Source: Streptomyces seoulensis
Lineage (GTDB): Bacteria > Actinomycetota > Actinomycetes > Streptomycetales > Streptomycetaceae
Length of the DNA: 64,000 bases
Direction: 5' to 3'
Assembly (NCBI RefSeq): GCF_004328625.1
Contig: NZ_CP032229.1
Location: forward strand, 2,790,001 to 2,854,000
Below the pieces are notes generated by a model. The model saw only the letters and a program-made list of their open reading frames with translations, was not told the origin of the DNA and ran no database searches. The translations under genes and the position numbers were made by a program. Within the stretch, counting starts at the first letter, position 1; each line of letters starts with the position of its first letter. Shown here one piece after another: positions 55,942 through 64,000 of the stretch.

Positions 55942-56660
55942 TTGGGGGATCGTGTGTTTGATCCTGCGTCTTCGCAGGTAGCGGCGGTTGCGGCCGGAAC
56001 TGTAGGCCTTGTCGCCGCTGACGTGGCCGGGCCGGGTCCGGGGCCGTCCGCCCAGCGGCCGGGGGACTCGGATCCGGTCCAAGACCTCGATCAGCTGCGG
56101 GGCATCGCCCCATTGACCCGGCGTGAGCAGCAGGGCCATGGGACGGCATCCACCCTCGCCGGCGAGGTGGATCTTGCAGGTCAGACCGCCCCGGGACCGC
56201 CCGAGTCCCTCATCGGGGCGGTGGTGCCGGGGCGTCGTCCTTTCTTCGGAACCCGCGGCCTGGGCTTGCGGGCGCCGGCCGCGTGCTGGTGAGCCCGGCA
56301 GGACGTCGAGTCCACTCCGACCATCGACCAGTCGATCCGCCCCGCCAGGTCGGCGTCGGCCTAGACCGCCTGCAGGACCCGGTCCCAGGTGGCGTCCGCC
56401 GACCAGCGGCGATGCCGTTCATAGACCGTCTTCCAGGACCCACAGCGTTCCGGCAGGTCACGCCACGGGACAACGGTCCGAACCCGGAACAGGATCCCGT
56501 TGATCACCGTGCGATGGTCGCTCCACCGGCCTCCCCCACCGCCCGCGGACGGCAGATGCGGCTCGAGCAGCGACCACTCGCAATTCGTCAGATCCCCCCG
56601 ACCCATGCTCCGTCCAACGAGCAGCCGGTCGGAAAGTCACATGATCCGCCGGACAGTGCC
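55942..56660 (-). pseudogene. Decayed IS5-family transposase (copy A)
   Basis: The reading starts at ATG 56606 (MGRGDLTNCEWSLLEPHLP), continues WSDHRTVINGILFRVRTVVPWRDLP and GSWKTVYERHRRWSADATWDRVL, hits TAG at 56361-56363, resumes (IDWSMVGVDSTSCRAHQHAAGA), shifts frame near 56235, and goes on SRGGLTCKIHL and GDKAYSSGRNRRYLRRRRIKHTIPQ before breaking off at 55942. DDE-type catalytic residues are recognisable (VGVDST, SGDKAY). Nonsense, frameshift and 3' deletion make it inactive. GGCACTGTCC at 56651-56660 on the minus strand may be the surviving terminal repeat. Confidence 0.88.
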
Positions 56661-56887
56661 TAGACGCCCCACCAGCTCATTTCAGCAAGATCGTGTTACG
56701 AGCTCGTAGGGAACGGGCTTGAGCACACCGGGCACTCCAGGCGAGATGAGCAGCGCATCGTATCGGTTCCACTCCGGAGCGTGAACATGGTCACGCGGTG
56801 ATTCCTTGCAAATACAAATCTCAGAAGGAGAGCATAGGGAAGCTCACAGAAGACATACAGAAGCATCCGGCGACGAAAAGAGAAGAC

Positions 56888-57403
56888 GTGCGCGCTACGT
56901 ATTTACGCAGGTCCACCGCGACGTTCGTCGCGGCAGCGGGGGCCGCTGTCCTGCTAACCGCACCTATACCCGCGAATGCATCCACCGAGGTGCCCACAGC
57001 AGCCACGGCGAGCGCGTCAAACCCCTGCAAGTCGCAGCACTATTCCAAGGTCGCCTATACCTTCTACATCGGCCCGAGCAAGATGCCTCTGCGCTGCGGA
57101 ACGAAAACTTGGGGCTACAACCACATAGTTGAGCGTGGACGCTGGAGCACCAGCTTCAAGAACAAGATCAGTGACACACTGTTCAACGGCTACGAGAGGA
57201 CCGCCGGGGTGTACTACCGATACAAGGTGGGCACTGGTTGCTCCTCGAAGCCGCCGAGGAAGAACTTCAAGGTGGTCGTCAACAAGGGCCCCCTTGGAGG
57301 GATGCCGGGCGGTCTGACGCCCCAGGGGATCATCACGGCCACGGTAGAGTACACAACCCCGGCCGTAGCTGCAGCGTCAGCGAGCGCAGAGGCAAAGTGC
57401 TGA
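56888..57403 (+). CDS. Small secreted Cys-containing protein
   Basis: A 171-residue exported protein. GTG 56888 begins a Sec signal peptide (RATYLRRSTATFVAAAGAAVLLTAPIPANA). The mature part is basic, with four cysteines (NPCKSQ, LRCGTK, GTGCSS and a terminal EAKC) and the segment WGYNHIVERGRW-STSFKNKISDTLFNG, whose His/Glu/Arg arrangement is reminiscent of small secreted nuclease or toxin domains. It lies 10 bp from the next gene in the same direction. Lower GC than its neighbours suggests acquisition. The toxin idea is inference only. Confidence 0.65.
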   Translation: MRATYLRRSTATFVAAAGAAVLLTAPIPANASTEVPTAATASASNPCKSQHYSKVAYTFYIGPSKMPLRCGTKTWGYNHIVERGRWSTSFKNKISDTLFNGYERTAGVYYRYKVGTGCSSKPPRKNFKVVVNKGPLGGMPGGLTPQGIITATVEYTTPAVAAASASAEAKC

Positions 57404-57413
57404 GAGGACCCAT

Positions 57414-57743
57414 ATGGCCACCCCGGAGCAAGTAAGGGAAGCACTCGCCCAAAGACTTTCAGGACTGCAGAGCGAGGGAGGAGGAACCTCTCTTGAAGTC
57501 CTTGAGGTGAAGGTGACGTCTGTCTTCCCTAAACTGCTTCTGGAAATCCGGGTCAGCATCTCAGGGCAACTCTGGGAAGTCTCACTTGACTACCAGGGTT
57601 ATGAAGCAAGTCTGGTCAGCGGAGACCTCTCCGAAGAGAGCCTGAATTACCTCGGGATGCTTGTGCGAACCCACCTATTTGAGTGGTGGCACACAAAGGA
57701 CACAGAGAAGTTCTCAGCGCGCATGGGGAAAAGACTGGACTGA
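57414..57743 (+). CDS. Small acidic cytosolic partner protein
   Basis: A 109-residue acidic protein with no signal peptide. It runs MATPEQVREALAQRLSGLQSEG, then VTSVFPKLLLEIRVSISGQLWEVSLDY, and ends EWWHTKDTEKFSARMGKRLD. GAGAGG stands 7 nt upstream. It is cotranscribed with the secreted protein gene, and the size, charge and order fit an immunity-type partner. I do not recognise the family. Confidence 0.65.
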   Translation: MATPEQVREALAQRLSGLQSEGGGTSLEVLEVKVTSVFPKLLLEIRVSISGQLWEVSLDYQGYEASLVSGDLSEESLNYLGMLVRTHLFEWWHTKDTEKFSARMGKRLD

Positions 57744-57795
57744 GAGAGTGAGGCTTTTCCATCATCGGGCTGAGCCGGCCAAATGCAGGGGTGCG

Positions 57796-57894
57796 GACGG
57801 CCTGGACGAGGCAGGTGATCCGGGTGGTCGAGCACCGGAGCCTGCGAAGGAGCCGCCAGGACTTGAGGGTGGCCATGGCCTGCTCGACGAGGGC
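57796..57894 (-). pseudogene. Transposase C-terminal fragment (copy C)
   Basis: The residues ALVEQAMATLKSWRLLRRLR and RITCLVQAV match the C-terminal end of DDE_4-type transposases common in Streptomyces. Only about 33 residues remain. Confidence 0.6.
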
Positions 57895-58073
57895 GCAGCA
57901 CGAAGCCTCTGGTGGAGACGGATTTCTTGGTGGAAAACCCTCTACCAGGGGCTTCACCCGTCTGTCAGCCCAACTGCCTGTCCTGCCCGACAGGTTGGAA
58001 AGAGCTCACTGACCACCCCCGGACGCCCGAGCGCCCTCGCCGTGGCAGTCGGCGGGGGCGCCGCAGTTTGCGC

Positions 58074-58259
58074 CTACTGCTGCCGGGCTCGCAGCTCCTC
58101 CATGACCGCCCGCACCACCGGCCGGGCCATCTCCACATCCTCCGAATTGCTGGTCAGGATCTCCACCAGGATCCGGACCACCTCAGCCGCGGGCACGTCC
58201 GCCACGTCCAGCTGACCGGCCGCCCACGAGGACCAGCCCGTGAGCCTGCGGTGAAGGCC
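58074..58259 (-). pseudogene. 3' fragment of a hypothetical gene next to IS copy B
   Basis: Leftward residues QLDVADVPAAEVVRILVEIL and VEMARPVVRAVMEELRARQQ then stop look like a real helical C-terminus. Upstream of about 58260 the frame enters antisense transposase, so the 5' part has been lost to the insertion. Confidence 0.4.
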
Positions 58260-58289
58260 GGCGGCATGTGAGCCGTTGCTGCCGCCGTG

Positions 58290-58932
58290 GCCGGATCGGT
58301 CGCCGGGACCGAGGCCGGTGTCGGACCGGCTCTGCCTGCAAGGCATCCTGTTCGTCCTCTACAACGGCATGGCCTGGCAACTTCTGCCCCTGGAGCTGGG
58401 GTTCGGCTCGGGACGGACATGCTGGCGTCGGCTGGACCGGTGACAGAAGGCAGGAGCCTCGACCAGCTGCACCGGGCCCTGCTCGCCGAACTGAACGCGG
58501 CCGGCGAGCTCGACTGGTCACGGGCGTGCGTGGACGGTTCCCATGTCCGCGCGAAAAAAGGGGACCCGACACCGGTCCGTCGCCGGTCGACCGGCGGGAG
58601 ACGGGCAGCAAACACCACCTGATCTGCGACGGACGCGGTACCCCGCTCAAAGTCATCACGACCGCGGCCAACGTCAACGACGTCACCCAGTCCCCGCCCT
58701 GCCGCCCCGGCAGGCCCCGCCGACGACCCGACGCCCTGCTCGGCGACAAGAGCTACGACTTCAACCCCAACCGCGACGAGCTCCGCCACCGACGGATCCT
58801 GCCCGTCATCTCCCGCAAGGGATCACCCGACATCAAGGGCATCGGCAAGCTCCGCTACGTCGTCGAGCAGACCTTCGCCCTGCTCCACCACTTCGAACGC
58901 CTCGCAGTCCGCTGGGAACGCCCGATCATGAT
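58290..58932 (+). pseudogene. Decayed IS5-family transposase (copy B)
   Basis: Rightward coding is split over three frames: LCLQGILFVLYNGMAWQLLP, ELGFGSGRTCWRRLDR; then DQLHRALLAELNAAGELDWS and ACVDGSHVRAKKG after a shift near 58440; then GPSPVDRRETGSKHHLICDG, LLGDKSYDFNPNRDELRHRR and LRYVVEQTFALLHHFERLAV after another near 58565. DDE residues (VDGSH, LGDKSYD, VEQTFA) are visible. The end after RWERPIM is missing. It is a different IS5 subgroup from copy A. Confidence 0.88.
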
Positions 58933-58984
58933 CGTGTTTCAAGCTCCAGGCGCCATGGCCCAGCGGCGGCCCCGGCGCAACAAC

Positions 58985-59023
58985 AAGCCCCCTGCCAACG
59001 GAGAACCCGCAGGCAGGGGGCTT
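58985..59023 (-). terminator. Terminator after gpmA
   Basis: AAGCCCCCTGCC and GGCAGGGGGCTT form a perfect 12-bp stem with a 15-nt loop, 13 bp past the gpmA stop. Confidence 0.9.
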
Positions 59024-59035
59024 GATCGTGCGTGC

Positions 59036-59797
59036 TTACTTCTTCTTGCCCTGGTTCTTCACAGCCTCGATCGCGGCCTTGGCCGCCTCCGGGTCGAGGT
59101 ACTTCCCGCCCGGCGTGACCGGCTTGAAGTCCTCGTCCAGCTCGTAGTAGAGCGGGATGCCGGTCGGGATGTTGAGGCCCGCGATGTCCTCGTCGGAGAT
59201 GCCGTCCAGGTGCTTGACCAGGGCGCGCAGCGAGTTGCCGTGGGCGGCGACCAGGACGGTGCGGCCGTCGAGGAGGTCGGGGACGATGTCGTCGTACCAG
59301 TAGGGGAGCATCCGCTCAACGACGTCCTTGAGGCACTCCGTCTGGGGACGGATCTCCGGCGGGAGGTCCGCGTAGCGGGCGTCGTCGAACTGGGAGTACT
59401 CCGCGTCGCGGGGCAGCGGCGGCGGCGGGGTGTCGTACGAGCGGCGCCAGAGCATGAACTGCTCCTCGCCGAACTCGGCCAGCGTCTCCGCCTTGTTCTT
59501 GCCCTGCAGGGCGCCGTAGTGGCGCTCGTTCAGGCGCCAGCTGCGCTCCACGGGAATCCAGAGGCGGTCGGCGGCCTCCAGCGAGAGCTGGGCCGTGCGG
59601 ATCGCGCGCTTCTGGAGCGACGTGTGGACCACGTCGGGCAGGAGACCGGCGTCCTTCAGCAGCTCGCCACCGCGTACCGCCTCCTTCTCGCCCTTCTCGT
59701 TGAGGTTGACGTCCACCCAGCCGGTGAACAGGTTCTTCGCGTTCCACTCGCTCTCGCCGTGGCGGAGGAGGATCAGCTTGTACGGTGCGTCGGCCAT
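59036..59797 (-). CDS. gpmA: 2,3-bisphosphoglycerate-dependent phosphoglycerate mutase
   Basis: A 253-residue dPGM. The phosphohistidine motif is [15 protein letters not shown]; the second His is in [14 protein letters not shown]; and the [33 protein letters not shown] and [14 protein letters not shown] segments are intact. It interconverts 3- and 2-phosphoglycerate in glycolysis. It ends in a Lys-rich tail (NQGKKK). Divergent from the MFS gene. Confidence 0.97.
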   Translation of the reverse strand: MADAPYKLILLRHGESEWNAKNLFTGWVDVNLNEKGEKEAVRGGELLKDAGLLPDVVHTSLQKRAIRTAQLSLEAADRLWIPVERSWRLNERHYGALQGKNKAETLAEFGEEQFMLWRRSYDTPPPPLPRDAEYSQFDDARYADLPPEIRPQTECLKDVVERMLPYWYDDIVPDLLDGRTVLVAAHGNSLRALVKHLDGISDEDIAGLNIPTGIPLYYELDEDFKPVTPGGKYLDPEAAKAAIEAVKNQGKKK

Positions 59798-59936
59798 GCC
59801 TCAGAGCGTAATCCACCCCCAGGAGGGGTCGCCGCGCCGCCGACGGTTGACGGCTTCTGTTAATCGAGTGGCCCCCGACAAGCCCGCGCCGGTAAGTTCC
59901 GCTTACCGCACGCGCCACTTACCGGGGGGTCCCGTC

Positions 59937-61205
59937 ATGTCCACCGCCGCACCGGGCCGGCTGATCGCCGCCGCCCGGTCCTCCGTCTCCGGGCTCCCCC
60001 GCGCCTTCTGGTGGCTGTGGGCCAGCACGCTGGTCAACCGGCTCGGCGCGTTCGTCGCCACCTTCATGGCGCTCTACCTCACCCTCGACCGCGGCTACTC
60101 CGCCTCCTTCGCGGGCCTGGTCGCCGCCCTGCACGGCCTCGGCGGGGTCGCCTCCTCGCTCGGCGCCGGGGTGATGGCCGACCGGCTCGGCCGACGCCCC
60201 ACCCTGCTGATCGCGCAGGTCGGCACCGCGCTCTCCGTCGCGCTGCTCGGCTTCATGCACGACCCGGTCGCCATCGCGGCCGTCGCCTTCCTCGTCGGCG
60301 CCGCCAACAACGCCTCCCGGCCCGCCGTGCAGGCGATGATGGCGGACATCGTGCGGCCCGAGGACCGCGTACGGGCGTTCTCGCTGAACTACTGGGCGCT
60401 GAACCTCGGCTTCGCGGTGTCCTCCGTCGCCGCCGGTTTCATCGCCGAGTTCAGCTATCTCGCCGGGTTCCTCATCGAGGCCGGGATGACGCTGGCCTGC
60501 GCGATCCTCGTCTTCCTCAAGCTCCCCGAGTCCCGGCCCGCGCCCACCGCCAAGGAGGCCGGGGAGCCGACGATCGGCCTCGGTACGGTGCTGCGCGACC
60601 GGCGCTACATGGCGGTCGTCGGCCTGTCGTTCCTCGTCGCCCTTCTCTTCATGCAGGGCTCGGTCGGCCTGCCGGTCGCCATGGGCCAGGCCGGCTTCTC
60701 CCCCGCCGACTACGGCACCGCGATCGCCGTCAACGGCGTCCTGATCGTCGCCCTCCAGATCCCGGTCACCCGCTTCATCGAGCACCGCGACCCGCGCCGT
60801 CTGCTGGTGATCTCCTCGCTGCTCGCGGGCTACGGCTTCGGGCTCACCGCGTTCGCCGGGTCGCTGGGCGTCTTCGCGCTCACCGTCTGCGTGTGGACCC
60901 TCGCGGAGATCGTCAACGCGCCGACCCAGACCGGGCTCGTCGTCCGCCTCTCCCCCGTCCACGGCCGCGGCCGCTACCAGGGCGTCTACAGCCTCTCCTG
61001 GTCCGTCGCCGCCCTGGTCGCGCCGCTGATGTCCGGCACGGTCATCGACCACCTGGGCGCCGAGTGGCTCTGGGGCGCGTGCGCGGTCATCGGCACGGTG
61101 GCGGGGCTCGGGTACGCCCTCCTGATGCGGGGGCTCCCGGCGGAGGAGGCGGAGATCGCCGCTCCGGCGGCCCCGGCCCGCCCCGCCGTGGAGAAGGCGG
61201 CCTGA
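59937..61205 (+). CDS. MFS transporter (12 TMS)
   Basis: A 422-residue major-facilitator protein. The A-motif variant GVMADRLGRRPTLL lies between TM2 and TM3, and about twelve hydrophobic helices are seen. A GFSPADYGTAIAVNGVLIVALQIPVTRFI segment fits the DHA1 MdtG/YjeH-like group. Substrate unknown. ATG 59937 follows GGGGGGT. It ends 2 bp before the convergent DUF2000 stop. Confidence 0.93.
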   Translation: MSTAAPGRLIAAARSSVSGLPRAFWWLWASTLVNRLGAFVATFMALYLTLDRGYSASFAGLVAALHGLGGVASSLGAGVMADRLGRRPTLLIAQVGTALSVALLGFMHDPVAIAAVAFLVGAANNASRPAVQAMMADIVRPEDRVRAFSLNYWALNLGFAVSSVAAGFIAEFSYLAGFLIEAGMTLACAILVFLKLPESRPAPTAKEAGEPTIGLGTVLRDRRYMAVVGLSFLVALLFMQGSVGLPVAMGQAGFSPADYGTAIAVNGVLIVALQIPVTRFIEHRDPRRLLVISSLLAGYGFGLTAFAGSLGVFALTVCVWTLAEIVNAPTQTGLVVRLSPVHGRGRYQGVYSLSWSVAALVAPLMSGTVIDHLGAEWLWGACAVIGTVAGLGYALLMRGLPAEEAEIAAPAAPARPAVEKAA

Positions 61206-61206
61206 C

Positions 61207-61632
61207 CTACGGGTGCATCCTCGCCCCCTTGACCACCTTGTCGACCCCGCCCTTCGGGCCGTACACCGCCAGTCCGACCAGATCCAGGTCGGCGGTGGGT
61301 ACGGCCCGTACCGCTGCCCGGTTGTCGGTGTCGTTGCCGGTGGAGAAGAGGTCGGCCGTGAAGACCGCGCGGGGCAGCGCACGGCTCAGCACCCGCGTGT
61401 GGGCCGCCCGCAGCACCTCCTTCGTCGCCTCGAAGACCAGCACCGGCTGGCGGAACATCGGGAGGTAGGCGACGCCGTCGGCGTCCTCGTACGGGGCGCC
61501 GATCACCTCGGGGACCTGGCTGCCCAGGCCGCTGACCAGGAACGACGTGACGTTGAGGCGCTGCCACGGGGCGAGGTCGTCGCGGAGGAGTACGGCGATC
61601 TTGGTGTCGAAACGCAGGGGCTGTCCGTCCAT
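61207..61632 (-). CDS. DUF2000 protein
   Basis: A 141-residue alpha/beta protein of the DUF2000 family: MDGQPLRFDTKIAVLLRDDLAPWQRLNVTSFLVSG in short segments, LPMFRQPVLVFEA, and the Asp-rich tail (TADLDLVGLAVYGPKGGVDK). DUF2000 has a peptidyl-tRNA-hydrolase-like fold but no known activity. It is divergent from the AraC gene, with 49 bp between starts, so the pair probably forms a regulator/target unit. Confidence 0.88.
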   Translation of the reverse strand: MDGQPLRFDTKIAVLLRDDLAPWQRLNVTSFLVSGLGSQVPEVIGAPYEDADGVAYLPMFRQPVLVFEATKEVLRAAHTRVLSRALPRAVFTADLFSTGNDTDNRAAVRAVPTADLDLVGLAVYGPKGGVDKVVKGARMHP

Positions 61633-61681
61633 GCCCCGAGACTGCCGACCACGCCCCGGCCCGGTCTTGTACGTTTCTTGC

Positions 61682-62476
61682 GTGGCCGCCGACCAGCCGG
61701 AAGTCTCCGCGTGGCGCCCCTCGGTACCGGGGGTCGTCGAGGTCTTCCACGCCCGGTTCACGGAGTACGCGTACCCGATGCACGTGCACGACGCCTGGAC
61801 GCTGCTGATCGTGGACGACGGCGCCGTACGGTACGACCTCGACCGGCACGAGCACGGCACCCCGCGCGACACCGTCACCCTGCTGCCCCCGCACGTCCCG
61901 CACAACGGCTCCCCCGCCACCCCGCACGGCTTCCGCAAGCGGGTGCTGTACCTGGACGGCAGCCGCCTCAGCCACGACCTGATCGGCCCCGCCGTCGACC
62001 GGCCGGACCTGCGGGACCCCGAACTGCGCGCACGGGTAGGTCAGTTGCACCGCGCCTTGGCCGGCCCCGGTGACGAACTGGCGGCCGAGAGCGGGCTCGT
62101 GCTCGTCGGCGAGCGCCTGCGGGACCACCTCCGCCACCGCGACCCCGAACCCCCGCGCCCCGACCCGCTGTTGGCCCGCCGACTGCGCGAACTCCTCGAC
62201 GAGCACCTGACCGACGGCCTCACCCTCACCGAAGCGGCCGCACTGCTGCACGCTCATCCCGCCCACTTGGTACGGGCGTTCAGCGCCGCGTACGGCATCG
62301 CCCCGCACCGCTACCTGACGTCGAGAAGGGTCGGCCGGGCCAGGCGCCTGCTGCTGGACGGGCTGGCGCCGAGCGAGGTGGCGGTGGCGTCCGGGTTCTA
62401 CGACCAGGCTCATCTGACCCGGCACTTCAAGAAGTTGGTCGGGGTCACACCTGGCCGCTACCGCAACGGCGCCTGA
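61682..62476 (+). CDS. AraC-family transcriptional regulator
   Basis: A 264-residue regulator. The N-terminal cupin sensing domain (FTEYAYPMHVHDAWTLLIVDDGAVRYDLDRH, TLLPPHVPHNG) is followed by the two-HTH C-terminal domain (LTEAAALLHAHPAHLVRAFSAAYGIAPHRYL and SEVAVASGFYDQAHLTRHFKKLVGVTPGRYR). GTG 61682 lies at the very promoter edge, so the message may be leaderless. It probably controls the divergent DUF2000 gene. Confidence 0.93.
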   Translation: MAADQPEVSAWRPSVPGVVEVFHARFTEYAYPMHVHDAWTLLIVDDGAVRYDLDRHEHGTPRDTVTLLPPHVPHNGSPATPHGFRKRVLYLDGSRLSHDLIGPAVDRPDLRDPELRARVGQLHRALAGPGDELAAESGLVLVGERLRDHLRHRDPEPPRPDPLLARRLRELLDEHLTDGLTLTEAAALLHAHPAHLVRAFSAAYGIAPHRYLTSRRVGRARRLLLDGLAPSEVAVASGFYDQAHLTRHFKKLVGVTPGRYRNGA

Positions 62477-62483
62477 TGCAGGC

Positions 62484-62987
62484 TCAGTCGCGCTCGATCA
62501 GATGCGTGAAGGCGTCCAGATTGCGGGTGGACTCACCGCGCGAGACGCGCCAGGCGTGCTCACGGCGGATCGCTGAGGCGTACCCCAGCTCCAGCAGGGT
62601 GTTGAAGGCGCCGTCGGCCGCTTCGAGGATCTGGCCGAGCAGCCGGTCGACCTCCTCGGGGGTGACGGCGGCGAGCGGGAGGCGGGCGGTGACATAGACG
62701 TCGCCGAGCCGGTCGACCGCGTAACTCACTCCGTACAGCTTGAGGTTGCGCTCCAGGAGCCAGCGGTGGACACCCGCCTCGTTCTCGTCGGGGTGCCGGA
62801 TGACGAAGGCGTTGACGGAGAGGGTGTGGCGGCCCACCAGCAGCGAGACGGTGGTGGAGAGCTTGGCGGTGCCGGGGAGTTTGACCACGTAGGAGCCCGG
62901 TTCGGGGTTCTCCCACTCCAGCTCGGCGTCCTTCAGCGCGTCCTCGAGGGTGCGCGCGGCCCGTTCCGTCGCCTCGGTCTCAGCCAT
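62484..62987 (-). CDS. YbjN-domain protein
   Basis: A 167-residue protein of the YbjN fold (type III secretion chaperone-like). It has TLEDALKDAELEWENPEPGSYVVKLPG, RHTLSVNAFVIRHPDENEAGVHRWLLERNLKL and a C-terminal AFNTLLELGYASAIRREHAW segment. Its start overlaps the mshA stop by 8 bp, so it is coupled to mycothiol synthesis transcription. Function unknown. Confidence 0.9.
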   Translation of the reverse strand: MAETEATERAARTLEDALKDAELEWENPEPGSYVVKLPGTAKLSTTVSLLVGRHTLSVNAFVIRHPDENEAGVHRWLLERNLKLYGVSYAVDRLGDVYVTARLPLAAVTPEEVDRLLGQILEAADGAFNTLLELGYASAIRREHAWRVSRGESTRNLDAFTHLIERD

Positions 62988-64000
62988 GCTGCGAGCGTAC
63001 GCGACGACGGTGGGACTGGGTCGCGGCCGCGTACACGTCGGCGGTGGCGGCGGCGGAGGCGTCCCAGCCGAAGCCGAGGGCGTGCCGGGCGGCGGCCGCG
63101 CCCATGCGGTCGGGCAGGCCGGGGTCGTCGGCGAAGCGGCGCAGCACGCGCGCGTAGTCGGCGGGGTCGTGGCCCTGGACGAGGAAGCCGGTCTCCCCGT
63201 CGCGCACGGCCACCGGCAGGCCGCCGACCGAGGCGGCGAGCACCGGCGTGCCGGCCGCCTGCGCCTCGATGGCGACGAGCCCGAAGGACTCGTTGTAGGA
63301 CGGCATGACCAGCACGGACGCGGCCCGGAACCAGTCCGCGAGCTGCTCCTGCCCGACCGGCGGCCGGAACCGTACGACGTCCGCGATGCCGAGCCGCGCG
63401 GCCAGCTTCTGCAGCCCCTCCGGCTTGGCGAGCCCGCTGCCGCTGGGGCCGCCGACGACGGGGACGACGATGTTCCGGCGCAGCTCGGGACGCTCGTCCA
63501 GCAGGTGGGCGACGGCGCGGAGCAGCACGTCGGGGGCCTTGAGGGGCTGTATGCGGCCCGCGAAGAGCGGTATCAGCGCGTCCCTCGGCAGGCCGAGGCG
63601 GGCGCGGGCGGCGGCGCGGCCGTCGAGGGGGCGGAAGCGGTCGAGGTTGACGCCGGGGTGGACGACGGCGACCTTCGCGGGGTCGGCCTCGTAGTGCCGG
63701 ACCAGTTCGGCGGCCTCCTCGGCGGTGTTGGCGATGAGGCGGCGGGCGGCGGAGACGATCTGGGTCTCGCCGATGACGCGGGCGGCGGGCTCGGGGGTGT
63801 CGCCGGTGGCCAGGCTGGCGTTCTTGACCTTGGCCATGGTGTGCATGGCGTGCACCAGCGGGACGCCCCAGCGCTGGGCGGCGAGCCAGCCGACGTGGCC
63901 GGAGAGCCAGTAGTGGGAGTGGACGAGGTCGTAGTGGCCGGGGCGGTGGCCGGCCCACGCCTGCATCACGCCGTGGGTGAAGGCGCAGAGCTGGGCGGGC
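62980..64000 (-). CDS. mshA: D-inositol-3-phosphate glycosyltransferase MshA (partial)
   Basis: The 3' part of a GT4 GT-B enzyme, continuing past the right edge; about 339 C-terminal residues are here. YDLVHSHYWLSGHVG, PLVHAMHTMAKVKN, AVVHPGVNLDRFRP, FAGRIQPLKAPDVLL and PSYNESFGLVAIEAQA are the MshA pattern. It joins GlcNAc from UDP-GlcNAc to 1-L-inositol-3-phosphate, the first step of mycothiol. The N-terminal domain start is outside the window. It overlaps the YbjN gene by 8 bp. Confidence 0.96.
   Translation of the reverse strand, partial: PAQLCAFTHGVMQAWAGHRPGHYDLVHSHYWLSGHVGWLAAQRWGVPLVHAMHTMAKVKNASLATGDTPEPAARVIGETQIVSAARRLIANTAEEAAELVRHYEADPAKVAVVHPGVNLDRFRPLDGRAAARARLGLPRDALIPLFAGRIQPLKAPDVLLRAVAHLLDERPELRRNIVVPVVGGPSGSGLAKPEGLQKLAARLGIADVVRFRPPVGQEQLADWFRAASVLVMPSYNESFGLVAIEAQAAGTPVLAASVGGLPVAVRDGETGFLVQGHDPADYARVLRRFADDPGLPDRMGAAAARHALGFGWDASAAATADVYAAATQSHRRRVRSQHG

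Noticed and set aside
55942..58932. Functional insertion sequence
   Set aside because: Each transposase copy has stops, frameshifts or missing ends, and no pair of intact terminal repeats is visible.

Overview
The window looks like chromosomal DNA from a Streptomyces-type actinomycete. GC is very high, third codon positions are strongly G/C biased, GTG starts are common, and gene order matches what is known of the S. coelicolor groEL2-to-mshA arm: groEL2, cold-shock gene, thrC, otsA/otsB, nagKA, cdgB, terD, msiK, rlmB, cysS, ispDF, carD, phoRP/phoU, SCO4226-type nickel protein, gpmA, mshA. That synteny statement rests on remembered gene order, not on a search.

Layout. 0-4.8 kb: decayed small-gene remnants, then a LacI-type regulator, a secreted glycoside hydrolase and a DUF1996 protein, with a perfect LacI-style operator upstream. 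4.8-9 kb: groEL2 with two CIRCE elements, a cold-shock gene, and a CysO-like sulfur carrier overlapping threonine synthase. 9-13 kb: glucosyl-3-phosphoglycerate synthase and trehalose-6-phosphate synthase/phosphatase (compatible solutes). 13-18.7 kb: a solute-binding lipoprotein divergent from nagK-nagA across two DasR-like sites, a PfkB sugar kinase and a membrane-anchored CBM protein. 18.8-28 kb: the diguanylate cyclase cdgB with a BldD-box match, then assorted small genes (flavin reductase, GNATs, ArfB-like GGQ protein, TerD, pentapeptide protein, MFS, rhomboid-like protein, beta-helix protein).

28.4-37.9 kb: a complete whiE-type spore-pigment type II PKS cluster. A seven-gene leftward operon (ORFI, cupin ORFII, KS-alpha, KS-beta, ACP, two cyclases) diverges from a FAD hydroxylase (ORFVIII). 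An extra O-methyltransferase lies at the far end, and a MarR gene with an in-frame TGA plus an isochorismatase-like hydrolase lie beyond the hydroxylase. In S. coelicolor whiE lies elsewhere, and the interval next to msiK holds a contractile-injection-system locus, so this arrangement is notable.

37.9-54.3 kb: conserved core: tRNA-Thr, msiK, a nucleotidyltransferase, a DoxX protein, rlmB, cysS, a PPOX protein, ispF/ispD, carD, a lipoprotein, phoP/phoR and phoU with a PHO box between them, a 51-residue Cys/Gly-rich peptide gene, a nickel-binding protein and LtrA. 54.3-59 kb: an accessory scar with a zinc-ribbon mini-protein, a 5'-truncated DUF4265 gene, decayed IS5-family transposases, an IS-interrupted gene and a lower-GC pair encoding a small secreted Cys protein and a small cytosolic protein. 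59-64 kb: gpmA, an MFS gene, a DUF2000/AraC divergent pair, a YbjN protein and the 3' part of mshA, which runs off the right edge.
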